Assembly: GCF_000158095.2 (NCBI RefSeq)
Contig: NZ_CM011002.1
Location: 3,567,203 to 3,631,202 of the forward strand
From: Roseibium alexandrii DFL-11
GTDB lineage: Bacteria; Pseudomonadota; Alphaproteobacteria; Rhizobiales; Stappiaceae
Length of the DNA stretch: 64,000 nt
Direction of reading: 5' to 3'
Shown here: in pieces, positions 34,326 through 42,762 of the stretch
How the letters are laid out: each line of letters starts with the position of its first letter
How positions within the stretch are numbered: the stretch's first letter is position 1
Program-made: the position numbers and the translations under genes
The notes under the pieces: model-generated
Told to the model about the DNA's origin: nothing
Database searches by the model: none
What the model saw: only the letters and a program-made list of their open reading frames with translations

Positions 34326-35567
34326 ATGACACGCAAGGCGGACCGGGATCAGATCCGGCGGCAGAATAGAAGCATTGTTCTACAGGCACTTCGGCGGAAT
34401 GGTCCAACCGCCCGGATTGATCTGGGTAAAATCACACGGCTGAGTCCAGCCACCGTGACGGCAATCACCTCCGATCTGCTTGATCAGAAATTGATCATCA
34501 GCGTGGAGAGCGATGAGCCGAAATCCCATCAGGCCCGCGGACGTCCGCGAACGCTTTTGCGGCTCAATCCAGAAGCTGCCTACACGGTTTGCATTCGCCT
34601 CTCCGTGAACACGATGGATCTGTCGCTTGTTGATTTTGCCGGTACGATCGCATCGAGTTTGAGAACACAGTACGACAGCGCCACCGCCGATGCAGACAGT
34701 TTTCCTCCGGTCCTGATTTCTGCCATCCGCCAATTCATTGCAGATGCTGGCATCTCGGAGGCGCAAGTTCAGGAAATTGGTGTGGCAGCGCAAGGTGTTG
34801 TGGAAACCGAAGTTGGCCTGGTCGCCTGGAGCCCGGCGTTTTCGGGCCGCAAGATCCCAGTGGTTGCCCCCTTGCATCAGGCCTTTGGTGCAGACTGCTA
34901 TATTTCCAACGATACCAACATGATCACCGAGGCCCTGCACTGGTCGGATCCGGAGCGGTACAGCGGGACTTTCACGGTGATCATGCTCGATTATGGCGTT
35001 GGTATGGGTCTTTATCTCGACAATCATCTCTTTTCCGGTGCCAGCGGCACAGCTGCGGAGTTCGGACATGCCAATCACATTCCGGACGGCGCTTTGTGCC
35101 GGTGCGGCAAGAAAGGGTGCCTGGAGGCCTATCTTTCCGATTATGCGCTGGTACGGTCCGCATCACAGCTGCCTGAAGATACAGACCCGGCAGATATTAA
35201 AGCGGGCGTCGAAGGTCTTGAAAAACTGATTGAAACCGCGGACGCGGGTGATGAAAACGCCCGCAAGGCATTTCATAAGGCCGGACGCGTTCTCGGATAC
35301 GGGCTCGCCAGAGTGATCGCGCTGATCGACCCGAAACGCATCGTGCTGACCGGCGCTGCGATGCGGGCCTACACGTTTATGGAAAAAGGCGTGTGGGAGG
35401 GCTTGAAAGATGCACTTGTCGAGGACTTGCGCAACAACTTCACACTTGATGTGATGCCTTGGAACGAAGACTTCATCAGGACAGGTCTGGTGGCCCAATC
35501 GATGGAACGGCTCGATATGGATTTCTTGGGAGCGCAGGTGAAAGCGCCGAGGCGGGAAGCCTCATGA
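34326..35567 (+). CDS. xylR: ROK family transcriptional repressor, probable xylose regulator
   Basis: A 413-residue NagC/XylR-type regulator. The N-terminal helix-turn-helix spans about 10-65 (IVLQALRRNGPTARIDLGKI, then SPATVTAITSDLL), and the sugar-kinase-like domain has GVAAQGVVETEVG and the zinc-binding CRCGKKGCLEAY (Cys-x-Cys-x4-Cys). It diverges from xylF, the standard arrangement for a repressor of the xyl operon with xylose as inducer. ATG 34326 is taken; a TTG at 34305 is possible. Unusually, its stop overlaps the start of a di-heme oxidoreductase gene as ATGA, so a periplasmic redox pair is translated from the same message. Confidence 0.85.
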   Translation: MTRKADRDQIRRQNRSIVLQALRRNGPTARIDLGKITRLSPATVTAITSDLLDQKLIISVESDEPKSHQARGRPRTLLRLNPEAAYTVCIRLSVNTMDLSLVDFAGTIASSLRTQYDSATADADSFPPVLISAIRQFIADAGISEAQVQEIGVAAQGVVETEVGLVAWSPAFSGRKIPVVAPLHQAFGADCYISNDTNMITEALHWSDPERYSGTFTVIMLDYGVGMGLYLDNHLFSGASGTAAEFGHANHIPDGALCRCGKKGCLEAYLSDYALVRSASQLPEDTDPADIKAGVEGLEKLIETADAGDENARKAFHKAGRVLGYGLARVIALIDPKRIVLTGAAMRAYTFMEKGVWEGLKDALVEDLRNNFTLDVMPWNEDFIRTGLVAQSMERLDMDFLGAQVKAPRREAS

Positions 35568-36988
35568 CCCGGCGCAGCTCTCTCATGATCGGCCTTGCGG
35601 CTCTGGCGGCTTTCCCCGCACACGGGCTCGCTGATGAAACGCTGCCCCCGTGGAGTGAGCGGACTATCATCGAGGATGTCGATCTCAACGCCCTGGCGCA
35701 GTCCGGAAAAGATCCAATTTCCGTGCTGCAGCGGCTAGGCGAAGCCCTTTTCGAGGCGAAATTCACAAGCCTTGACGGAGCCGGCCGGCCGGATGCCACC
35801 GGTGCCATCGTGCCAACGAAAGTCCGGCGGCAGTCTCATCTCACTTTCCAGCGGCTGGCTGGTCCGGACGCCAATGCTTGCGCGTCCTGCCATAATGAAC
35901 CGGTCATGGGCGGTGCAGGGTCCTTTGCCGTCAATGTCTTCGTTTCCGAAGGATTTGAAAGTGCGGACTTCGACACGATCGACCCGCAGTTTTCGAATGA
36001 GCGCAACACCAACGCCTTGCAGGGCGCGGGCCTGATCGAGTTGCTCGCCCGGGAAATGACGACGGATCTGCGCGCCCAGCGCCGCGCGGTCCTCCAAGAC
36101 GCCAGGGCGACCGGCTCCACTGCAACCACGGATCTAGAGACCAAGGGGATTTCGTTTGGGCGTCTCACCGCACATCCGGACGGAACTCTCGATGTGTCTG
36201 AATTGGACGGAATTGACGACGATCTGACTCTTCGGCCATTCGGTCAAAAGGGCGTTTTTGCATCGCTGCGCCAGTTTACCGTCAACGCGATGAATGATCA
36301 TCACGGCATTCAGGCCGATGAGCGATTCGGTGCCCGCTGGACCGGGACCGATGATTTTGATGCGGACGGGTTCGCGCACGAATTCAGCGATGGACAAATC
36401 TCTGCCCTTGTTGCCTGGCAGGCAACCCTGCCACCGCCTGGCAGAAAACAGGAGTTGCCGGAAATCTGGGAAAAAGCCGCTGCGCGCGGTGAGTTGATCT
36501 TTGACGAGATCGGCTGCACCTCCTGCCATGTCCCGGCCCTGCCACTCGACAGTCTTGTCTTTCAAGATCCGGGTCCATTCGACACAGCAGGCACCTTGCG
36601 TCAAAGCGATGTGAACCAGCCGCTCGCCCTCGATCTGGCAACACTGGAGTGGGTGAAAACCTTGCCGCGGGATGACAGCAGCCGCGTCTTGGTCCCGCTC
36701 TTTGGTGACCTGAAACGCCACAAGATCGCTGACCCGGCCAATGACACACTCGGCAACGAGCTCTTGGCGCAGCGGTTCGTGGCACGGGATGTCTTCATCA
36801 CGGCGGAACTCTGGGGGATCGGAAGTACGGCCCCCTATGGACATCGCGGTGACCTGACGACCTTGAACGAGGTGATCCTTGCCCATGGCGGGGACGCCTC
36901 CGACAGCCGCAAAGCTTATGCCAGTCTCGACGAAGGTGGCCGCCAATCCATCATCGCCTTCCTGCGCAGTCTGGAGATCACTCGATGA
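35564..36988 (+). CDS. Di-heme oxidoreductase family protein (DUF1111)
   Basis: A 474-residue exported c-type cytochrome. The signal peptide is MTRRSSLMIGLAALAAFPAH with cleavage after GLA near 23. Two CXXCH heme sites are seen: CASCH about residue 107 and CTSCH about residue 325. GAGLIELL, then QFTVNAMNDHHGIQADERFG and LWGIGSTAPYGHRGDLTTLNEVILAHGG are typical of the DHOR/DUF1111 family, distant relatives of cytochrome c peroxidases. It overlaps xylR and the following CRTAC1 gene by four bases each, so all three are coupled. Electron donor and acceptor are unknown. Confidence 0.83.
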   Translation: MTRRSSLMIGLAALAAFPAHGLADETLPPWSERTIIEDVDLNALAQSGKDPISVLQRLGEALFEAKFTSLDGAGRPDATGAIVPTKVRRQSHLTFQRLAGPDANACASCHNEPVMGGAGSFAVNVFVSEGFESADFDTIDPQFSNERNTNALQGAGLIELLAREMTTDLRAQRRAVLQDARATGSTATTDLETKGISFGRLTAHPDGTLDVSELDGIDDDLTLRPFGQKGVFASLRQFTVNAMNDHHGIQADERFGARWTGTDDFDADGFAHEFSDGQISALVAWQATLPPPGRKQELPEIWEKAAARGELIFDEIGCTSCHVPALPLDSLVFQDPGPFDTAGTLRQSDVNQPLALDLATLEWVKTLPRDDSSRVLVPLFGDLKRHKIADPANDTLGNELLAQRFVARDVFITAELWGIGSTAPYGHRGDLTTLNEVILAHGGDASDSRKAYASLDEGGRQSIIAFLRSLEITR

Positions 36989-38646
36989 TTTTTAGACGGT
37001 CCAGACTGCTAGTCTGCATAGCTGGCGTTTGTACGGGTCTGACAAGCGCGGCCTTGGCAAACGGTCAGGCCTCGCTCGCCCCGATCCCCTCCTTTGTCGA
37101 AGAAGCCGCGAATGCTGGCATTACGCACACCTACGACGGGGCATGGGAGTATTTCGTTGGCGGCGGGGTTGCGATTTTTGACTGCAACGGCGATCGCCGT
37201 CCCGACATGTTTCTGGCGGGTGGCAAAAACCCGGCCAAGCTTTACCGGAACCAAAGCCTCAAGGGCGGCAAACTCAATTTCGAAACGGTTTCGGACTATG
37301 GCCCAAACTACAACCAGCTCTCCAAGGTGCTCGGCGCCTACCCACTTGATGTCGATAACGATGACATCCTTGATGTGGTTCTCTTGAGACTGGGTGAAAA
37401 CCTAATCTTGAAAGGTAAGGGCAACTGCACATTCGACGTTGCCAATCGCGCGCTCGGCTTCGACGGCGGACGGGAATGGACAACAGCCTTTTCCGCAACC
37501 TTTGAGGACGGCAACGCCTATCCGACCCTTGCCTTTGGGAACTATGTCGATCGCTCGGCTCCCGGCTCGCCCTGGGGGACATGCCACGACAACTTCCTGT
37601 TCCGGCCCGAAGTATCTGCGGACGACAGCGTCAGCTACCCGGAGCCGACTCGGCTGTCGCCCGGATATTGCAGCCTCTCGATCCTTTTCACAGATTGGAA
37701 CCGCTCAGGCGAGCCGTCCCTACGCGTCTCCAATGACCGGCATTACTATCGCGGAGGCCAGGAGCAGCTCTGGGCTGTTCCGCCGGGCCGGCCGCCACGC
37801 CCATACCGCAAGACGGATGGCTGGCAACACCTTAAAATCTGGGGGATGGGCATCGCCTCGATCGATCTCAATGTTGATGGTTTCCCGGAATATGCGCTGA
37901 CCAGCATGGGCGATACCAAGCTTCAGCAACTGGATGACGAGGCGGATGAGACCGTGCCCGTCTACCAGGATATCGCATTCGATCTCGGCATAACGGCGCA
38001 TCGCCCCTACACCGGAGATGATCTGAAGCCGTCCACCGGCTGGCATTCTGAGTTTCAGGACGTCAACAATGACGGGCTTTGGGATCTCTTCATCGCAAAA
38101 GGCAATGTCGAGGCCATGCCCGACTTTGCCGCGTTTGATCCGGATAACCTCTTGCTGGGCCAGTGGAGTGGCACGTTCTCGGAGACTGGAGAGGCCTCTG
38201 GTATCGCGCTCGACCGGCGTGGCCGGGGGGCAGGTCTTGCGGACTTTAACTCCGACGGTCTTCTGGACCTTGTGGTGGTGAACCGGTCCGCGCCGGTCAG
38301 CCTGTTCCGCAATACCGGGGCGGGATCTACTGAAAAACCGCGCCAGCTCGGCAACTGGCTTTCAATTGACGTCCGCCAGCCCGGCAAGGCGAATACCCGC
38401 GCCGTTGGCGCAAAAATCAGCGTTAAGACGGGCAACCGGACCGTCGTCAAAGACATAGAAGTCGGTGCGGGGCATGCCTCCGGACAACTCGGATTTGTCC
38501 ATTTTGGCCTCGGCGTTGCCGAACGGGCAAATGTGCGAATCAAATGGCCGGACGGCGATTGGAGCCACAGCTATCGCGTTTTTGCAAACTCCCACGTCAT
38601 AATAGACCGGGGCTCAGAAAAGGCCCGTTTCTGGTATCCGGAGTAG
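36985..38646 (+). CDS. CRTAC1 family FG-GAP/VCBS repeat protein with ASPIC/UnbV C-terminus
   Basis: A 553-residue secreted beta-propeller-like protein. After a signal peptide (to about residue 26, ALA-N), calcium-binding FG-GAP motifs recur: DCNGDRRPD, DVDNDDILD, DLNVDGFPE, DVNNDGLWD and DFNSDGLLD. The C-terminal 100 residues, with VGAKISVKTGNRTVVKD and GFVHFGLGVAERANVRIKWPDG, are an ASPIC/UnbV domain. The gene overlaps the di-heme oxidoreductase as ATGA, suggesting the two act together in the periplasm. The last 20 bases recur at 42562-42581 in a degenerate second copy. Confidence 0.83.
   Translation: MIFRRSRLLVCIAGVCTGLTSAALANGQASLAPIPSFVEEAANAGITHTYDGAWEYFVGGGVAIFDCNGDRRPDMFLAGGKNPAKLYRNQSLKGGKLNFETVSDYGPNYNQLSKVLGAYPLDVDNDDILDVVLLRLGENLILKGKGNCTFDVANRALGFDGGREWTTAFSATFEDGNAYPTLAFGNYVDRSAPGSPWGTCHDNFLFRPEVSADDSVSYPEPTRLSPGYCSLSILFTDWNRSGEPSLRVSNDRHYYRGGQEQLWAVPPGRPPRPYRKTDGWQHLKIWGMGIASIDLNVDGFPEYALTSMGDTKLQQLDDEADETVPVYQDIAFDLGITAHRPYTGDDLKPSTGWHSEFQDVNNDGLWDLFIAKGNVEAMPDFAAFDPDNLLLGQWSGTFSETGEASGIALDRRGRGAGLADFNSDGLLDLVVVNRSAPVSLFRNTGAGSTEKPRQLGNWLSIDVRQPGKANTRAVGAKISVKTGNRTVVKDIEVGAGHASGQLGFVHFGLGVAERANVRIKWPDGDWSHSYRVFANSHVIIDRGSEKARFWYPE
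38626..38645 (+). repeat. Direct repeat copy 1 (CRTAC1 gene 3' end)
   Basis: The 20-base string CGTTTCTGGTATCCGGAGTA, the last codons of the CRTAC1 gene, is repeated exactly at 42562-42581. It marks the left side of a 4-kb accessory interval. Confidence 0.8.
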
Positions 38647-38687
38647 ATCAGTACACTGCCGCCCATCGGTCTTGGAGGAGTTTAGAG

Positions 38688-39149
38688 ATGGCGTATTCGT
38701 TCCTTCATTCGACTTCCGGAGACCCCGAGCTGAAAGTTCCGGAGATAGGTCTCGGTCTCAAGGTGCGTATGGAACCATCAATGAGCAATGGCGCCATGAC
38801 GATCATTGAAACGGAGAACGCGCCCGGATTTGGCCCACCGCTCCACCGTCACAAAGAAACCGAGATTTTCCGGGTTCTGGAGGGGCGATATCTTTATGAA
38901 ATGGATGGTCATCGCTTCTACGCGGAAGAGGGAGACTTGGTGACCATTCCCAGCGGAGCCATCTATGCATTTCGAAACGAGACGGATAAACCCGCCCGAC
39001 AACTCATCATCATTTGTCCGGGGCTGGATGCAACCGGCTTCTTCTCCGGTTTGGCTGATGTGATGAAAGGTGGTCACGCCGATACGGCGGCACTCAACGT
39101 GTTCAGCAAGAAATGGGACATTGAGTTTCTCGGCCCGCCAATTTCCTGA
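38688..39149 (+). CDS. Cupin domain-containing protein
   Basis: A 153-residue single-domain cupin. The metal-binding motif 1 PPLHRHKETEIFRVLEGRYLYEMDG (His, His, Glu) and motif 2 GDLVTIPSGAIYAFRNETDKP are clear, the second lacking the usual second His. Such proteins bind small molecules or catalyse dioxygenase or isomerase reactions; the substrate is unknown. GGAGGAG precedes the ATG at 38688. It lies between the CRTAC1 gene and a GNAT fragment, whereas the second copy of that gene junction (at 42.58 kb) has no cupin, so it looks inserted. Confidence 0.8.
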   Translation: MAYSFLHSTSGDPELKVPEIGLGLKVRMEPSMSNGAMTIIETENAPGFGPPLHRHKETEIFRVLEGRYLYEMDGHRFYAEEGDLVTIPSGAIYAFRNETDKPARQLIIICPGLDATGFFSGLADVMKGGHADTAALNVFSKKWDIEFLGPPIS

Positions 39150-39158
39150 ACATTCGGC

Positions 39159-39467
39159 TTAGTTTCCGGCCAGTACAGGGCGCTTCCGCCGGTAGAGGAT
39201 ACGCGTCATGCTCGCAACGTGATGCTCGGCCTGAAATCCTACTTTTTCTAGCAACCTGTTGGATCCGGCATTTTCCGGGTGAGCAAGCGCAGACAATACC
39301 GGCAGCTGAACTTGGGTGTCGGCGACATCAAGCGCCGCCAATGACAGCTCTGCGCCGTAACCTAACCCCAAGCTTTGGGACCAAAGAAAAACAGCAGCTC
39401 TATCGCGCAAGAACGGATAGGACCGGTGTAAACTGCACCTGCCCCGAGTTCTAGCTGCGACTTTCAA
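39159..39467 (-). pseudogene. GNAT acetyltransferase, 5'-truncated
   Basis: About 100 residues of the C-terminal half of an acetyltransferase remain. GYGAELSLAALDVA, ALAHPENAGSNRLLEKVGFQ and the closing ILYRRKRP are the usual acetyl-CoA-binding and C-terminal segments, but the N-terminal 60-70 residues are missing and upstream sequence belongs to the protease gene, with which the frame overlaps. A second, more decayed copy of the same 3' end lies at 42590-42762, with an exact 22-base match (39318-39339 against 42741-42762). Confidence 0.65.
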
Positions 39468-40212
39468 TTGATGATGACGTTTCGTCCGTTAAGGTCATCA
39501 GGATATCGGCATACCAAGCGCAATTGAGACCAAGAGCTTCGTCCACTGTCACATCACGGGTCCCAACGTCGAGCCGCGCCGAGTGGATGCCCAACAAATA
39601 GCAACTCAGTTCGCTATCACCGACATGGCCCTTGGTCGAGCGCATCAGCACTGGCGCACCGCTGCTGCCGCGATGTGTTCGCGCATCGGTAAGAAAATAG
39701 CCTTGACCTTGAAAGCGCATGCCGAAAGAAGACGCGATAATGGCATGCCGCACAACCGGCAAAGCATGCAAAGTGTCAGAGAAGCCAAGAGGATAACCAG
39801 GAATGAGGAGTGGTTCGCCGACTTCTGGCTGTTTGACCAATGGATCGATCAAGTGCGCTTCGCTGAAAGCATGCAGAATACAAGGATCAGGTAGAAATTG
39901 CCGGTCCAATTCGATCAATGCCACGTCTATCTGACCCCCACCATCGACAGCTTGGCGCCACAAAGACTGGCCGTCCCTATAAATCGGGATCAAGAAACGG
40001 ACAGTCTGTGCAACATTCTCGGCAGACGTATGTAGTTCGATTTGTACTGAATCTGGGAAATGCCGGCTGGCCTCGTCAACAAAGACGTGCCGGCTGCTGA
40101 CAAGATAAAGCCGGTCATCCCGCTTGAAGAAGAACCCTGTTGCATTGGTGAGAACTTGACCCTGACTGAGCGTTTGTATGCGCGCAGCGGTGAAGAGGAG
40201 CGTTTCAATCAC
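39451..40212 (-). CDS. Trypsin-like serine protease
   Basis: A 253-residue S1-fold protease without a signal peptide. The catalytic triad can be read: His in YLVSSRHVFVDE near residue 42, Asp in GGGQIDVALIELD near 98, and Ser in THRGSSGAPVLM near 187. It probably acts in the cytoplasm, like standalone trypsin-like proteins of defence or stress loci. The start is a GTG at 40212 with GAGG about ten bases before it. It lies in the accessory interval next to a truncated GNAT gene; no effector partner is recognisable. Confidence 0.75.
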   Translation of the reverse strand: MIETLLFTAARIQTLSQGQVLTNATGFFFKRDDRLYLVSSRHVFVDEASRHFPDSVQIELHTSAENVAQTVRFLIPIYRDGQSLWRQAVDGGGQIDVALIELDRQFLPDPCILHAFSEAHLIDPLVKQPEVGEPLLIPGYPLGFSDTLHALPVVRHAIIASSFGMRFQGQGYFLTDARTHRGSSGAPVLMRSTKGHVGDSELSCYLLGIHSARLDVGTRDVTVDEALGLNCAWYADILMTLTDETSSSIESRS

Positions 40213-40854
40213 GGATCAACATACCTCTCGTTACCGAATTTGCGGCCTCGCAACTCAGCCTGGCTGCGGCGGTACGCTTGTGAAAACAGTTATGAGGCCG
40301 GTTTTCTCCACCAGTGGAGCGCAGTTGTAAACACAGAACCATAGCTACGGAATTTCGCATGTCGAGTTCAGATGTTTCCAAGACGAAGCGTTTGACGAAT
40401 TCGGGCTCTGGCGGAACGGTCCATGCAAAAGACACAAGGCGGGACATAAAAGCGGGGCAGCCGCTCTAAAGGTTTGCGGGCCGATGGCGAAACGACATGT
40501 TTGAACTTGGGTCTGGATGAGTAAAATCAATATGCTAGCGCGACTCGACTTTAGAATAGCATACCATCGAGGATGGAACGCGGATCCTCAACCCATCACG
40601 AGACCGATGGGATGCGCCACGTGTTATCCGCTTACCAGTAGAGTGCGCAGCAAAAATTGTCCGTGCAACTGGGCGCCCAGCTTTCCAGCGCGTCAAGTAT
40701 CGCCAAGCTGATAAATGTGGGCATCGTCCGTACGTGGACAAGGCGACGCCGCTTTCCGTTACGGCAGATACGATAACCTGAGCCAATTGCACAATTTTAT
40801 GGGAAATTTGTCTAACGTTCATGAACAGTGTGAACGCCCCGCGTCATGACATTT
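40213..40854. other. Non-coding accessory stretch
   Basis: Several short open frames on both strands overlap one another, none with a good ribosome site or a recognisable motif. Base composition is more even than in the neighbouring genes. It may be decayed mobile or coding DNA, but I found no transposase motif or terminal repeats. Confidence 0.5.
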
Positions 40855-41235
40855 TCAGGCCTGGCGCGCTTTCCGATTTGCATAGCGCTGGTCGCGTTTA
40901 GCTTTGCGGGCTGCTTCGTCCTGCAGAACACGCTCGACACGGGTCTTGTCAGCCAACTCGCGCGCCTCGATTTCAGCTTTAGCTGCGGCAGCAACGGCAG
41001 CGTCTCGTGCTGCAGCTTCCGCGGCGATGCGATTTCTTTCATCAAGCTTCATTTGCTCGCGTTCGGCGCGGCGCTTGTCACGAGCTTCTGCGATTAAACG
41101 GCGCTCCGTCTGCCGGGCTTCTCGGGTCGGTTCGGAAGCTTCCTTGGCGCTACGAAAGGCCGATACAAGCGCAGCCTTGGCGTCTGCCGCAGCGCGCCGG
41201 CGGTCTGAGTGTTCGTTGTTTCTGGTTTTTTTCAA
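40855..41235 (-). CDS. DUF6481 family protein, charged coiled-coil
   Basis: A 126-residue, highly charged Ala/Arg/Lys/Glu-rich protein predicted to be one long helix. SDRRRAAADAKAALVSAFRSA at the N-terminus followed by an alternating EAR/AERE/AARK pattern is typical of DUF6481, an alphaproteobacterial family often found beside cold-shock genes. The start is a TTG at 41235: a stop codon occurs two codons upstream and no ATG precedes the conserved N-terminus. It follows the small basic protein by 21 bases. Function is unknown; RNA or nucleoid association is possible given its charge. Confidence 0.7.
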   Translation of the reverse strand: MKKTRNNEHSDRRRAAADAKAALVSAFRSAKEASEPTREARQTERRLIAEARDKRRAEREQMKLDERNRIAAEAAARDAAVAAAAKAEIEARELADKTRVERVLQDEAARKAKRDQRYANRKARQA

Positions 41236-41256
41236 ATCTTAATTCCATTTAACCGG

Positions 41257-41496
41257 TTACACTGAGCGACCTGTAGATTTTTTTGCACGTTTTGGACCGG
41301 GCTTTGTTGCTGAGGCCATGTTGTCTTGGCGTTCTTTGGCAAGACGAGCCTCTCGCAACCTCAGGGTCTTCTCATTACGGGCGACTACGATCGAGTTGAG
41401 GTCCTCAATTGCACGTTGGCGTTCAAAAAATTGCGACTGGTTTTTGCCAAACGCGACTTCTGCCTGTTGGCGGGGTTTGCTGTAAATTTCAGTCAT
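41257..41496 (-). CDS. Small basic protein of unknown function
   Basis: A 79-residue protein rich in Lys, Arg, Gln and Glu. It begins MTEIYSKPRQQAEVAFGK, continues helical (SQFFERQRAIEDLNSIV) and ends in a basic tail (KPGPKRAKKSTGRSV) resembling nucleic-acid-binding tails. GGAGG lies seven bases before the ATG, so translation is likely. I do not recognise a named family. Its place between cspA and the DUF6481 gene on the same strand suggests a cold-shock-related role by association. Confidence 0.6.
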   Translation of the reverse strand: MTEIYSKPRQQAEVAFGKNQSQFFERQRAIEDLNSIVVARNEKTLRLREARLAKERQDNMASATKPGPKRAKKSTGRSV

Positions 41497-41534
41497 GGCT
41501 TTCCTCCGGAAGGCTATTCACCTATGAGCAGCAA

Positions 41535-41564
41535 CGAAAAAGGCCAGGCAACTTGCCTGGCCTT
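41535..41564 (-). terminator. Intrinsic terminator of the cold-shock gene
   Basis: A ten-base stem (AAGGCCAGGC/GCCTGGCCTT) with a five-base loop is followed on the minus strand by TTTTT. It lies about 65 bases after the csp stop, so downstream genes need their own promoter or readthrough. Confidence 0.8.
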
Positions 41565-41630
41565 GCTTGGTCTCATGCTTTCGACAATGCCAGTACATCC
41601 GTGGTCAAGGGAAAGCAGATCCCGGATCAA

Positions 41631-41840
41631 TCAGGCAGCCTGCAGATTGCAGGCGGACATTTTGCCCGACTTGGAGTCGCGCTCCATATCGTAGCCGATT
41701 TTCTGACCTTCAACGATTTCGTGCATGCCAGCGCGTTCGACAGCGGAGATATGGACGAAGGCGTCGGGACCGCCGTTGTCAGGCTGGATAAAGCCGAAGC
41801 CTTTGGTGGAATTGAACCATTTTACTGTGCCAGTGGTCAT
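41631..41840 (-). CDS. Cold-shock protein (CspA family)
   Basis: A 69-residue OB-fold nucleic-acid chaperone. The RNP1 motif KGFGFIQ and RNP2 motif DAFVHISA are both intact, with TGTVKWFNSTKG at the N-terminus. It binds single-stranded RNA and DNA and usually melts structured mRNA. I use ATG 41840 (MTTGTVKW), with AAGGG upstream; a longer frame adds four residues. The long gene-free stretch upstream may hold the extended 5' leader typical of csp mRNAs. A strong terminator follows. Confidence 0.92.
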   Translation of the reverse strand: MTTGTVKWFNSTKGFGFIQPDNGGPDAFVHISAVERAGMHEIVEGQKIGYDMERDSKSGKMSACNLQAA

Positions 41841-42507
41841 GATGAACCCTTTCATAGCATAGAGAGAAGAGCCAGCGAGCGAAGGGCTCGCGGGTGATGA
41901 TAACGATGCTTTAAAGGGAGTGTTCGTTCAGAACGCGGTGCCAAGCGCGTTGCAACCAAATCTCGGCAAGAAAATATCGATGACCTAGTGTTAAGCGTTT
42001 TCGATGGGATTGTCAACTTCTGGTTTTGATGCTGAGTTGTGGACGTTCAAAACATCCGCAGCCCTATGCGCAACACATCAGCGAACGCCATTAGGCATGC
42101 GCCCTAATTGCAGACAAACTTAGGCTGAACCATTTTCACGGATTCGCCGGATTTATCTTGATAGGTTCATCGGTTTCAATTGGGGACGCACCGGAAACAC
42201 ATGATAGGAATGTGAAGACTAGATCCGTAGTCACCTCCACAGGATGGTTGGTCCCCCGGCTAAAACTGGCTATGCGCGAAACGTACAGCAGGAATCGTCA
42301 GGGAAATGAGCACTTGAATTCCCTACCCGTTTCCCTGCTTGAAGCTAATTTCGGGCTGACTTCAAAGCTCATTTTCATCCGGACCGGCGGCTACCATGGA
42401 TACTGAGCCAGCCGGACCTGCGCAAAGAGCATTTTAAAGCGGCGTAATACCTCCTCGGAAACCTAAAGAACCATCGTTTCCCGCATTTCCCTTTAAGTCT
42501 ACTCGTT
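41841..42507. other. Leader/promoter of csp and gene-free stretch
   Basis: The part next to csp (to about 42000) is probably its 5' leader and promoter. The rest shows one open frame on the plus strand (82 codons from 42158) with no ribosome site or motif, which I do not accept. No repeats or mobile-element ends were seen. Confidence 0.5.
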
Positions 42508-42582
42508 CCTCCGCGTAACGCGAACTCCGACGTCAACGTAGAGCCGGGCGCGGAAAGGGCGCGTTTCTGGTATCCGGAGTAA
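42508..42582 (+). pseudogene. Remnant of a CRTAC1-like gene, last 25 codons
   Basis: Read in frame to the TAA at 42580, the sequence gives ANSDVNVEPGAERARFWYPE, closely matching ANSHVIIDRGSEKARFWYPE at the end of the intact CRTAC1 protein. Similarity stops upstream near 42508, marking a breakpoint. The final 20 bases are identical to 38626-38645. Confidence 0.7.
42562..42581 (+). repeat. Direct repeat copy 2
   Basis: Exact second copy of the 20-base 3' end of the CRTAC1 gene found at 38626-38645, in the same orientation 3.9 kb away. Confidence 0.8.
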
Positions 42583-42589
42583 GCCTCGT

Positions 42590-42762
42590 TTAGAGGGCCT
42601 GGCGGCGCCGCCGGTAGAGGATACGGTTCATGCTCTCAACATGGTGCTCCGGCAGAAACCCGGCCTTCTGCAGCAGTTTCTGGGACGCTTTATTGTCCGG
42701 GTGCGCAAACGCCGACACCGGAGGCAACCCAACCTTGGCGTCGGCGACATCAAGCGCCGCCG
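42590..42762 (-). pseudogene. Remnant of a GNAT acetyltransferase gene, second copy
   Basis: Reverse-strand reading gives a C-terminus LLQKAGFLPEHHVESMNRIL then YRRRRQAL and a TAA stop, paralleling LLEKVGFQAEHHVASMTRIL then YRRKRPVL in the fragment at 39.2 kb. Nucleotide identity with that copy is patchy but ends in an exact 22-base match. Here its stop lies seven bases from the CRTAC1 remnant's stop, so the two genes were once convergent neighbours. Confidence 0.7.

Noticed and set aside
40213..40854. Several overlapping short frames on both strands upstream of the protease
   Set aside because: They overlap each other, lack ribosome sites and resemble no family; I searched by eye for transposase motifs and terminal inverted repeats and found none.
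42158..42406. 82-codon plus-strand open frame in the accessory interval
   Set aside because: No ribosome site, no motif and atypical composition; it lies in a stretch of debris.
38626..42581. Composite transposon or integrative element between the direct repeats
   Set aside because: The repeats are ends of genes, not terminal repeats; there is no transposase, integrase, tRNA target or target duplication, so homologous recombination explains the layout better.
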